DNA from: Candidatus Zixiibacteriota bacterium | GTDB taxonomy: Bacteria; Zixibacteria; MSB-5A5; GN15; JACZUZ01 | Direction of reading: 5' to 3' | DNA: 64,000 nt | NCBI GenBank assembly: GCA_024280775.1 | Contig: JAJRPM010000007.1 | Location: forward strand, 62,001 to 126,000 | In this document: positions 53,326 through 61,713 of the stretch, piece by piece | Layout: every line of letters starts with the position of its first letter | Numbering within the stretch: the first letter of the stretch is position 1 | Translations under genes and position numbers: made by a program | Notes under the pieces: generated by a model | Database searches by the model: none | The model's input: only the letters and a program-made list of their open reading frames with translations | What the model was told of the DNA's origin: nothing

Positions 53326-53892
53326 ATGAAGTTACTGGCAAAAAGCTCAACGGCGCGACTACTGGTTTCCGCCATATATAATGACCGAACAATCCTCGAG
53401 AAAGCTCTAGATGCCCTCGAAAAGCAATTCGGGCGGATTGACGCAGAGACCGAAGAATCAGAATTCCTGCATACTCGCGCCTATGTAGAAGAGATGGGTG
53501 AGGGCCTCAAACGCCGCTTTTTCTCATTCGTAAAACCCATAAATCCGGCAAACCTTGCTGGCGCCAAGGAGCTAACTTCCAAAATAGAGACAAAACTGGC
53601 AGACCGTGTCTCGAATCTTGACTTCCGCAAGGTGAACATCGACCCGATTATGCTCGGCTCTACCGGTTTGACTTTGGCTACCAAAAAAGACGCCACATAC
53701 CGGATTTGTATAGGCAAAGAAATCTACGCCGAAAAAACCCTCGCCCTGGTAGGCCGGAAATTTATGCCCTTCCCCTGGACGCACCCGGACTATATGGAGC
53801 CGGATGTTCAAGAGTTCCTTGAATACACCCTTGCCGGGATAGAGACTTTCCCCTCAGAATTCGCCAAACATATTTCAATGAATATGTTCTAA
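53326..53892 (+). CDS. DUF4416 family protein, 188 aa
   Basis: A conserved protein of unknown function found in Deltaproteobacteria and FCB bacteria. Family features: LVSAIYNDRTILEKALDALEKQFGRID, YVEEMGEGLKRRFFSF, RKVNIDPIMLG, RICIGKEIYAEKTL and the end FPWTHPDYMEPDVQEFL. No catalytic residues are known. The ATG lies at 53326. It stands alone between two plus-strand genes. Confidence 0.88.
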   Translation: MKLLAKSSTARLLVSAIYNDRTILEKALDALEKQFGRIDAETEESEFLHTRAYVEEMGEGLKRRFFSFVKPINPANLAGAKELTSKIETKLADRVSNLDFRKVNIDPIMLGSTGLTLATKKDATYRICIGKEIYAEKTLALVGRKFMPFPWTHPDYMEPDVQEFLEYTLAGIETFPSEFAKHISMNMF

Positions 53893-54080
53893 CTGACAGC
53901 CATCACAACCCGTATCGAAATGTAGTATATATTGTTGCGAACCTGCTGACTTTGTCGGCGGTTATGCTTTTATTAGGAATCGTTATCGCTATGCAGGCGC
54001 TTTTCGATTCCTGCCCGGCTACAAGAAGTCAATGATTCTGATTGTTCTAACTTCTACCCAAAAATACGGTCAACGAATAA

Positions 54081-56462
54081 ATGAAACTTTTCCGCAAATC
54101 ACATCGACATAACAAAGCGCTGGTAACTTTCATGGGCGCGCTGATAATTTGCGCAGGACTAGTTCCGGCTCTCGCCCAAACCGTCTCAGCTCGCTCCTAC
54201 CGAATCGCGTATTTCGAACCCGGCGACTATGCATTCTACCGAACGCTTCAGGGTGAGTATCGTAAGATGCTCTTGGAGAAGGCCCCCAAGGGTGTCAAAA
54301 TCATATTCCCGCCTGATGGGTACAAGACCGCCGAATGGGACCGCCAAAAGTCACGACAGATGGCCAAAGAGCTAGCTCGCAATCGAAATGTGGATTTGAT
54401 AGTTACTATGGGCCCGTGGGCGGTTGAGGACTTGCTCGACGCTGGCTGCAAAAAACCAATCGTGGCAATGGGTCGTTTCGACCCCATTCTGGAAGGACTC
54501 GCTGAAAGTGACGGACGGCCTCTGTATAAGAACCTCACAGTTCGTATCCGACCGGGGAAAATCCAATCAGATTTAGCGGCGCTGACATCTCTATATCCAT
54601 CGAAGCGCATCGGCCTGCTCTACTTTCCTGCCGGAAAAGAATCAGCGGTGGTTGAAAACTATGTAAGTCGCATTGCAGAGAAACATGGTTCAAGAATAAT
54701 TACCGCGCCGCTTAAACCAGGCGAAGACAAGTATCACTTCTTCAAAAAGCTCGCCGAGATTACCAACAAGGTTGACGCTCTATACTTAACACCTCTATAC
54801 GGAATGCCGCTTGACCAAATCAACGGCTTCTTTCAACAACTCAAGATTAGTCGCATTCCGGCTTTCAGCTCAGAGGGACTGGCGCAAGTTGAACGCGGGG
54901 CCTTTGGCTCGAACACCGCATATAATGTATATGGACTCGCAAGGTATCATGCGGAAAAGACTTTTAAGATTCTGCAAGGCGCTTCGCCGCAATCATTACC
55001 GACTGTTTTCAGAGACGGCCGCAGATTGATAATTAACCTGGCAGTATGTAAAGAATTGGGCATAGACCCTCCCTCGGCGTTAGTCGCTGAGGCGCGGTTG
55101 CTGGATGCGCCCAGCAATCCATCCGCGAGACTCTTTACCGTTAAAGACGCAATCAACGAAGCGTCATTGGTAAACCCGGCCTATCTCGGCGACGACGAAG
55201 CGCTGGGTGTGGCCAAAGCCCAAATCGGTGAAAAACGCGCCGGTATTTTCCCTAAACTATTCGCCAGCGCCTATGCGCGAGGATATAGCGATGATCCACC
55301 CGCAAATGCGTTTCCCAGGGACGCATTGGGCAAAAACGGCTATGAAATTACTTTGCAGCAAACACTTTTCGATTTGGGAACTTTCAAATCTATTACGCTC
55401 GCCCAAAAGGATTACCAAACCTCTGAGGCCTTACGTGAGATACAAAAAGCGGATTTTGAGTATTCTGTAGCGATGGCCTATCTAAGTCTCGCGAGAGCCT
55501 ACGATGTTCGTGAGGTGTTCGAAGAGTTCCGCGAGAGAACACATCACGCTTTGCAAATAGCTCTCACACATTTCGAATTGAAAACCGCCGAGAGGCCTGA
55601 ATTGGTGCGCTGGGAAGGCCGCAAGGAGAGCGCTACAGTTGAATTGTTGAAGAAACGTAGTGACATAGAAATCGCAAGCTCCTCATTTTTGGCAAGACTC
55701 GGGCGCCCCACCAGAGAGAAATTCACCATAGACCGGGGCGAGTTTTCTGAATTGGAATTCAACTATATTCGGCGTAGTGACAGCTCTATGAATAGTGAAG
55801 GACTGCGCAACAGCGCTGAGGATTATTGGGTTTTGGAAGCTATAAAGCGCTCCCCTCTGTTAAAAGCCGCGCATGCGGCGCTGGACCATTCTGCCGCCGA
55901 GCTTAGTGTCAACACCGGTCGAGCTTTGCCAAGAGTATCAGCGAGCGTCGGGTATTTTCAGGATAACTATTTCGACATCAACCCGCCTCTAGGTGTTGAT
56001 GACAACGGACTAATCGTACAGACTCGAATTACAGCGCCGCTATTTGATGGCGGCAAACGTTTGAAAAAACGCTCGCGAATCAAGGCGCGCATTAGTGAAT
56101 TGGGCTATCGACTCGATGACGCCACCCTCCAGGTCGCAGAATCAGTGCGACGTGACTTTGCCAAAATGGTCGGAGCTCTCGACCGAGCGCGTTTTGCAAT
56201 GCGTTCAAGGAAATTCGCATCTGAGGCGCTGGAGGCGAATTTCACTGATTATGAAAATGATGTGAATTCTAGTGACGAACTCTTTCGCGGACTTGAAGGA
56301 GAGCTACGAAGCAACGCCGACGCCATTTATGCTCGATATGATTTCTTCGCCGCGCAGTTAAAACTCTGGCGTGATGTTGGATATCTCTATGGCGATCGTA
56401 GCGGGAGTGACTATCAGGCGACTCTAGAGCGGCTCCGAAGATATCAAGCCAGTCAACGCTAA
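54081..56462 (+). CDS. Fusion of ABC-type substrate-binding domain and TolC-type domain, 793 aa
   Basis: Signal peptide to about residue 37, then an ABC_sub_bind-type (PF04392) periplasmic-binding domain, residues about 38-345: RIAYFEPGDYAFYRTLQGEY, VDLIVTMGPWAVEDLL, IGLLYFPAGKESAVVENYV, VDALYLTPLYGMPLDQI. Residues about 352-793 match TolC/OEP proteins: FTVKDAINEASLVNPA, IGEKRAGIFPKLFASAYARGY, repeated in the second half (YWVLEAIKRSPLLKAA, GRALPRVSASVGYFQDN) and a final helix-strand part with RTHHALQI-like helices. Such proteins would form an outer-membrane trimer with ligand-binding domains in the periplasm. No ABC or RND partner is encoded nearby. Confidence 0.82.
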   Translation: MKLFRKSHRHNKALVTFMGALIICAGLVPALAQTVSARSYRIAYFEPGDYAFYRTLQGEYRKMLLEKAPKGVKIIFPPDGYKTAEWDRQKSRQMAKELARNRNVDLIVTMGPWAVEDLLDAGCKKPIVAMGRFDPILEGLAESDGRPLYKNLTVRIRPGKIQSDLAALTSLYPSKRIGLLYFPAGKESAVVENYVSRIAEKHGSRIITAPLKPGEDKYHFFKKLAEITNKVDALYLTPLYGMPLDQINGFFQQLKISRIPAFSSEGLAQVERGAFGSNTAYNVYGLARYHAEKTFKILQGASPQSLPTVFRDGRRLIINLAVCKELGIDPPSALVAEARLLDAPSNPSARLFTVKDAINEASLVNPAYLGDDEALGVAKAQIGEKRAGIFPKLFASAYARGYSDDPPANAFPRDALGKNGYEITLQQTLFDLGTFKSITLAQKDYQTSEALREIQKADFEYSVAMAYLSLARAYDVREVFEEFRERTHHALQIALTHFELKTAERPELVRWEGRKESATVELLKKRSDIEIASSSFLARLGRPTREKFTIDRGEFSELEFNYIRRSDSSMNSEGLRNSAEDYWVLEAIKRSPLLKAAHAALDHSAAELSVNTGRALPRVSASVGYFQDNYFDINPPLGVDDNGLIVQTRITAPLFDGGKRLKKRSRIKARISELGYRLDDATLQVAESVRRDFAKMVGALDRARFAMRSRKFASEALEANFTDYENDVNSSDELFRGLEGELRSNADAIYARYDFFAAQLKLWRDVGYLYGDRSGSDYQATLERLRRYQASQR

Positions 56463-56506
56463 GGTCGTCCGGCGTCCCCGCGAAGCTCCACGTTACCACA
56501 ATCACA

Positions 56507-57214
56507 CTACCATAGTTGCAGGGGATTCTCCCTTGCAAACAAGGCAATCAGCGTCACAAAGAACAAGACAATAGCGACAATTCGCAATCTTGCGCCCAGC
56601 GAACTTGCCGTATGTTCCTGAGGTGTTTGTTCCTGGGGCGAACTATCTTGTTGTCCCATCAGCGCAGCCCTCAACACGCGCACATAGAACCAACTGGAGG
56701 CAACCCAAAGCGCCAATGTCAAAGGCTCCAGGAAAAGTATCGCCGCTTCAAACCTCGCCAAATAAGCGGCAATCAGAAACGCCAGCGAAGCAAAATAATA
56801 CTTCCCGGGCAAGTTTGACGGTAAAACCAGCTTGTATTTACGCGCCAACACAGCCCCTGCGCCCATTATCACCAGATCTCTGCCAAGCACAACTATGGCC
56901 AACCATAACGGAAACATGCCATGCGCTATCAATCCAAAAATCAGCACAATCGCAAATATTTTATCTGCCACCGGATCGAATATGATTCCGTAGGGGTTTT
57001 TCTTGCCGGATGAAACTTCCGCCCAGCGAGCGAATATACCATCCAGGAAATCTGTCAACCCGGCGAGCGCCAAAAGCAGAACCGCCAGGCGCATTGATGT
57101 TAATGATTCGGATGTTGAAGAGTCATATGGCAGGAGTGTCACAATCCAGATTGCAAATAGAATGCGCGATAATGAGAGAAGATTTGCCGGAGCGAGAATC
57201 TCTTTAAGTGACAT
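56507..57214 (-). CDS. pgsA: CDP-diacylglycerol-glycerol-3-phosphate 3-phosphatidyltransferase-type protein, 235 aa
   Basis: CDP-alcohol phosphatidyltransferase with about six membrane helices. The motif is DFLDGIFAR then, after a 12-residue stretch, G-IIF-D-PVA-D; in most family members only 8 or 9 residues separate AR from G, so an insertion of about four is present (VSSGKKNPY). The start at 57214 (MSLKEILAPANLLSLSRI) fits PgsA. PgsA makes phosphatidylglycerophosphate; because of the motif, other CDP-alcohol transferase substrates remain possible. It is convergent with the TolC-type fusion gene. Confidence 0.8.
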   Translation of the reverse strand: MSLKEILAPANLLSLSRILFAIWIVTLLPYDSSTSESLTSMRLAVLLLALAGLTDFLDGIFARWAEVSSGKKNPYGIIFDPVADKIFAIVLIFGLIAHGMFPLWLAIVVLGRDLVIMGAGAVLARKYKLVLPSNLPGKYYFASLAFLIAAYLARFEAAILFLEPLTLALWVASSWFYVRVLRAALMGQQDSSPQEQTPQEHTASSLGARLRIVAIVLFFVTLIALFARENPLQLW

Positions 57215-57289
57215 AACAATTGACTTCAATCAAATATGTTCAGGCAAGTATCCTTCTCAGCGCCTGTGGACTGTCTAATGTAACGTGAC

Positions 57290-58261
57290 TTACAGCTTAA
57301 GCTCTTTGCGCTGCCATTCAATCGTGGTTTTCAGTCCCTCTTCCATTGAAACTTGCGAGCGAACTCCCAACAACTCAAAACACTTGCTATCATCAGGTAT
57401 GCGCCGCAGGACATCCTCGTAATTCTTAGCAACGTCCTCGTAAGCGACAAACTCCAAACGAAGCTCAGGAGCATCAGGAATTAACGAGTGAATCATTCGC
57501 GCCAGTCCTTCGATAGTGATTTCTCGTGTCGAACCGATATTTATTACCTGTCCGTTGGCGCTGTCTTTCAATGTCGCGGCCACAATTCCACGCACGGTAT
57601 CGGCAATGTAAGTAAAGCTACGAGTCTGCTGACCGTCACCGTGAATCGGAATCACCTCATCACGAAGGATTTTATCAATAAACACCGACTGCGGCCCCCC
57701 CCACCAGCTTAGGTGATGTCGCGGACCATAGGAACCAAAGAAGCGCAATAGGGTAACTGGAAATCCATACGCATCCATACTCGCAAGCGCCAAATGTTCG
57801 TCATACATCTTTGAAACCGCATAGCTCCAGCGAGGCTTGGAAGGCGCTCCTATGAGCAAGTCTCCCTCTTCGTTGAATGGCAAAGCGGAGCTTTTGCCAT
57901 AGACATCAGAAGTTGAGGCAATTACTGTTTTGCAGTCCAGCTCCTTCGCTACTTTGAGAATATTGACTGTTCCAAGGTTATTGATAACCAAAGTGTCAAT
58001 GGCCTTGCCGTAGCGAGGAATTTTGAATGCGGCAAGATGAACAATGCAGTCGACTCCCGATGAGCACGACAACAGGTTCTGGTAATCGAGGACATCGAGC
58101 TTATGGAAAGAGAATTTGTCATTTTCCTGGGCGCTGGCAAGGTTCTCCATCCTGCCCATAGAGAGATTGTCAACTGCGACAATTTCATGGCCTGCCGCAA
58201 GTAAAGCGTCAGTAAGATGAGAGCCAATGAAGCCGGCGGCGCCGGTAATGAGAATTTTCAT
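57290..58261 (-). CDS. NAD-dependent nucleotide-sugar epimerase/dehydratase, 323 aa
   Basis: Extended SDR. Rossmann motif ITGAAGFIGSHL, followed by the substrate region; catalytic Tyr-Lys pair in YAVSKMYDEH with an upstream Ser/Thr in ASTSDVYG; C-terminal sugar-binding part with SFTYIADTVRGI. Similar to UDP-glucose 4-epimerase and dTDP-glucose dehydratases; substrate unclear. Its gene starts 9 bases from the stop of the upstream membrane glycosyltransferase on the same strand, so both belong to a glycan locus. Confidence 0.88.
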   Translation of the reverse strand: MKILITGAAGFIGSHLTDALLAAGHEIVAVDNLSMGRMENLASAQENDKFSFHKLDVLDYQNLLSCSSGVDCIVHLAAFKIPRYGKAIDTLVINNLGTVNILKVAKELDCKTVIASTSDVYGKSSALPFNEEGDLLIGAPSKPRWSYAVSKMYDEHLALASMDAYGFPVTLLRFFGSYGPRHHLSWWGGPQSVFIDKILRDEVIPIHGDGQQTRSFTYIADTVRGIVAATLKDSANGQVINIGSTREITIEGLARMIHSLIPDAPELRLEFVAYEDVAKNYEDVLRRIPDDSKCFELLGVRSQVSMEEGLKTTIEWQRKELKL

Positions 58262-58269
58262 AGCTAGTA

Positions 58270-60003
58270 CTATAACCTTTTTCCAGTATTGTTGCGATTG
58301 ATTTGTCCAAAGACATTACGCTTCAGGATAGTAAAATTCCCTATGGTTTCAATAGGCGTATAATTTGAATCAATGAATTCAGCCAGGCCGCGCACGGCCT
58401 TCAACTGCTCCTTCGAGCTGTAGCGCTCACCGGTAATTAGCGGCAATCCATCTTTGTCGCCCAAGACAATGAACTCCGGTGGCGCCAACATCAAGTCTAT
58501 CATCAGCTCTACTTTCCAAGTCGAAGCGACTTCTCCGGCCAGGAAAGGCGTATTAAACAGGAAACGTGATGCAGGTTCAAGGCCCGAGAGAAAATAAATC
58601 TCCGGCTCAAAACTCCAGATAAACAATTTGTCACCCGGCTCGGACTTTTCGCGTAAAAACTTGCCTATTCTGTGGCTAACACCACAAGGGAAATTCCCGG
58701 TCGATAGCTCCTCACAATACTGTTCATGATAGTCCGAATCCAGCGCCATTTTCCCTAGCGCAAGGTATCGCTGAGGCAATTTCCAGGAATGCGCTAGCCC
58801 AATCGCCAATGTCAAAAAGGCTAAAGTCTTCACCCAGGGAGATATTCGGAAGTCTTCGATGGCCCTCAAAGTTGCAACAGCCACTACAACTGCGAATGGC
58901 CCAAGAAGCGGGAGAAAATGATAGTGCAAATACTTGCCCTGGACAGCGATTATTGAGGCGTAGACTACTCCAAAGGAGAGAACCAGATAGAGTAACGCAT
59001 ACTGGCCTCTTCCTGATTGACCAGCGCCGGCTCTCTCACTTAACCACCTTTTCACAGCCAGCATTCCAAGCAATGCCACCCCTGCTACCATCGCGGGATA
59101 GATTAGAGCCAAGTCGCGGATAATGTACAGGACTTTCGACAATTCTGTCAGAATTCCATGCGCATGCGAAACACTCGTATATGACGGCAGGTAGGTCAGG
59201 TTCAAAAATAGCCAATCTTCCATAGCTCCGGTGCGAACCAGATATATCCAACCCAATAGCAATGGCAGGGCAAAACCGAATCCGACGGCGCAAACAGATA
59301 ATAGACGATCTCGCGTCTGGCGATTCGCGGGGATTAGGTAAGCGGCAATAACAGCTGGCCCAAGAAACACGGCGCCAGTGGTTTTGAAAAGCATTGTTGC
59401 TCCGAGAGCGGCGCCTCCCCAAAACCAAAGAGTCAATGTCGTTGCGTGCGATGAGTTGTCTCGTACAAGACTTGCCTTGATTATGAAAAGTATTCCCAGC
59501 AATAGGAAAGGAGTCATAAACGACTCGCAATTTGCTAAGACGCGATAGTCATTCGGCAAATAGTACCATGCCAAGTACAGAATTCCGGCAACTACTCCCG
59601 CTCTTTGGCCGTGGATAATTCGCAAACGCATAGTTATCGTATACACCAAATACGCGCTCACTGCGGCGAAGAGCATGTCCATTATGCGGACACCTATTAT
59701 ATGGGAGCCGGAGAAATTCAACGCCAATCCATACATCCAGTAAATAAGCGGAGACTTTACATCCCACAAATCCACATAGAGCCGTGACCCATCGAACAGA
59801 CGCTGTCCAATATAGGAAAACACACCCTGATCCCGACCAATCGGATATATCAAAGTTGGCAGTCCAAGCGTTAACCAAGTCAAACCCAACCACAATGCAG
59901 ATTGCAAACTGCTTGAACTAGATGACCCGGCGACTGGATCCCTTCCCGTTGCAGTTGCTGACTGTCGGGGTTTGGGTGAGGTTTTCTGCGCTATGTCGGT
60001 CAT
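58270..60003 (-). CDS. Polytopic GT39/PMT-like glycosyltransferase, 577 aa
   Basis: A polar Ser/Gly-rich N-terminus (about 35 residues) and then around 11-12 membrane helices. The first periplasmic loop has the PMT/ArnT pattern GRDQGVFSYIGQRLFDGSRLY, where the D of RDQ is in the position of the catalytic Asp, and DLWDVKSPLIYWMYG. Donor likely a polyprenyl-phosphate sugar. The C-terminal 150 residues are soluble. Located in the polysaccharide run between the epimerase and the deacetylase-like pair; it ends 9 bases from the epimerase start. Confidence 0.85.
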   Translation of the reverse strand: MTDIAQKTSPKPRQSATATGRDPVAGSSSSSSLQSALWLGLTWLTLGLPTLIYPIGRDQGVFSYIGQRLFDGSRLYVDLWDVKSPLIYWMYGLALNFSGSHIIGVRIMDMLFAAVSAYLVYTITMRLRIIHGQRAGVVAGILYLAWYYLPNDYRVLANCESFMTPFLLLGILFIIKASLVRDNSSHATTLTLWFWGGAALGATMLFKTTGAVFLGPAVIAAYLIPANRQTRDRLLSVCAVGFGFALPLLLGWIYLVRTGAMEDWLFLNLTYLPSYTSVSHAHGILTELSKVLYIIRDLALIYPAMVAGVALLGMLAVKRWLSERAGAGQSGRGQYALLYLVLSFGVVYASIIAVQGKYLHYHFLPLLGPFAVVVAVATLRAIEDFRISPWVKTLAFLTLAIGLAHSWKLPQRYLALGKMALDSDYHEQYCEELSTGNFPCGVSHRIGKFLREKSEPGDKLFIWSFEPEIYFLSGLEPASRFLFNTPFLAGEVASTWKVELMIDLMLAPPEFIVLGDKDGLPLITGERYSSKEQLKAVRGLAEFIDSNYTPIETIGNFTILKRNVFGQINRNNTGKRL

Positions 60004-60018
60004 GATGAGCTTTTGATG

Positions 60019-61713
60019 TTAGTTTTGATTCAATATGTCCGCGGGCATTGTCGCTCTTTGCGCTCTAAGCGAATCGACAATATCACTGTAGTGAAGTATC
60101 GGCAAATTTGCGTTCTTCGCCCGCTTGAATGACTCCCTCCAGCCCCACAGCAACAGCGTATCCGGCGAGTGACCCATAGTGTTAGTGTGAAAGACCACAT
60201 TCACTATTTCATTCTGAAAGCTGGAGGTGTCAAAAATCGAGTCGAGATACTCAGCGGCAAAGTCCTCATCATCCTGAAACAGAAAGGGCAATTCAAGAAT
60301 CGGCAGTGGAAAACCATTGGTGTCCAGCGGAACAAAAGGAAAACAAGTTCCGAAAAGGTATCCGGCGATTCCCTCCCCGATTGGCCCATAGGTCAAATCC
60401 AGATTTATACCAGCTCCAGCGAGTTTCCGCATCATCCCGGTGTAATTCCCCGACCAGATAAGCCAATGATTTCTGTTAATTGAGGAACTTAGTGAATCAA
60501 CCAGGCCCCTTGGGGCTAATTGCTCCAATGAGCGTTTTTGATCAGCGAGTGAATGATTCTTTTTGATTGGCCGAAGTCCCGGCAGACCGGGACGCTTAAA
60601 GTAAGAGTATTGATCCGTGTGCAAAGCCAACTCGCCGCCGGCTTTCAGTATCTCCTCTATTCCTTTTGAGGTAATTGCCGCAGGCGTCACCAGCGTTGCC
60701 GATGTAACGCCCCAAAGGCGCTCCTGACGAGCCATCCAGGCGGACTTATCGCCCATCCCTTCTTCGTCATGCGACATGATGAATGCGCCATCTGGCGAAC
60801 CTGCAAACAAAGGCGCATAAGATGGCGCCCCAAAGATAATCTCAAAAAGTAAATGTTCAAAGTTATCGAAGAATGGCGTTAACTGCATATAGTATGAGCT
60901 ATCGGCGCATAAATCTGAGCTAACTATTGGTAGCAGTCCGGTTCGTTTGGTAATTCTAGGCGTGACACTAAAATCGTCATTGGGTCTCCCCTGTTGAATC
61001 GTCACAGCAAGCTCTCCGAAATTGAATACACCAAGCAACAAACGAATACCCTTACGCTGACCTTGCCACAAAACCGGAGTGTCATTGAATTTTAACATCG
61101 GCTGGAACCCGCTAGGCGCAGTTACCGCCGCCAGCCCATCACAAGACAGATTGAATTCAGCGAGTGGAGTCTGTGTCAAACGAGAATAGTGTCGCGCATG
61201 ATACCCCGCTCCAATCAATTGCTGGATAACCTCGTTACCGGCGGCCAATGTATCAGGCGCCTCCAGATACACAACAGCTTCCTCGACATTGCTTTGCTCT
61301 AACTTATCAAGAAAGGTTTTTACCTGTTGGTCGGTGTCACCGGAGATAGCAGAACGAGTGAATATCCAAATCTTGCCGTGGTTAATGTCTCCTGCTGAGT
61401 TGAGAGCCGAGATATCAATTACATCATAGCGGCGCGCTTCCTGTAACAGCAGATTTATCCAGCCGTAGCTCCAATCTGTCTGTGAGAAACTCCCTGACTT
61501 TCCCAAGGCGCGAATCATAGTAGTGTCCACTACCAGCGTTATGCTTTCTCCGGAGTTTGAAAGAAATGGCTCACCAAATCTCTCTTGCTCTTCAACCGAC
61601 TGCAAAATCGGGTAGAAGCTAAAGTAATTCACAGCCGCGAGCGTCAACAACATCGCACCGAAGATAACCGAGAGCTTGGCGGCAGTACTAAAGGAAAAGG
61701 CGCTGGTCTTCAT
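60019..61713 (-). CDS. Signal-anchored GATase-like/NodB-like deacetylase protein, 564 aa (paralogue 2)
   Basis: An N-terminal membrane anchor (LSVIFGAMLLTLAAVNYFSF), then an alpha/beta domain resembling class I glutamine-amidotransferase-type domains (TLVVDTTMIRALG, WSYGWINLLLQEARRYDVIDIS, KIWIFTRSAI) without a clear catalytic Cys, and a C-terminal region with NodB features: AFIMSHDEEGMGDKSAW (D-E-E in the place of TFDD), ELALHTDQYSYF (His) and the NRNHW (third His) and VFHTNTMGH segments. It shares this layout with the next gene. ATGA overlap joins them. A glycan deacetylase acting in the periplasm is the likeliest role. Confidence 0.65.
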   Translation of the reverse strand: MKTSAFSFSTAAKLSVIFGAMLLTLAAVNYFSFYPILQSVEEQERFGEPFLSNSGESITLVVDTTMIRALGKSGSFSQTDWSYGWINLLLQEARRYDVIDISALNSAGDINHGKIWIFTRSAISGDTDQQVKTFLDKLEQSNVEEAVVYLEAPDTLAAGNEVIQQLIGAGYHARHYSRLTQTPLAEFNLSCDGLAAVTAPSGFQPMLKFNDTPVLWQGQRKGIRLLLGVFNFGELAVTIQQGRPNDDFSVTPRITKRTGLLPIVSSDLCADSSYYMQLTPFFDNFEHLLFEIIFGAPSYAPLFAGSPDGAFIMSHDEEGMGDKSAWMARQERLWGVTSATLVTPAAITSKGIEEILKAGGELALHTDQYSYFKRPGLPGLRPIKKNHSLADQKRSLEQLAPRGLVDSLSSSINRNHWLIWSGNYTGMMRKLAGAGINLDLTYGPIGEGIAGYLFGTCFPFVPLDTNGFPLPILELPFLFQDDEDFAAEYLDSIFDTSSFQNEIVNVVFHTNTMGHSPDTLLLWGWRESFKRAKNANLPILHYSDIVDSLRAQRATMPADILNQN

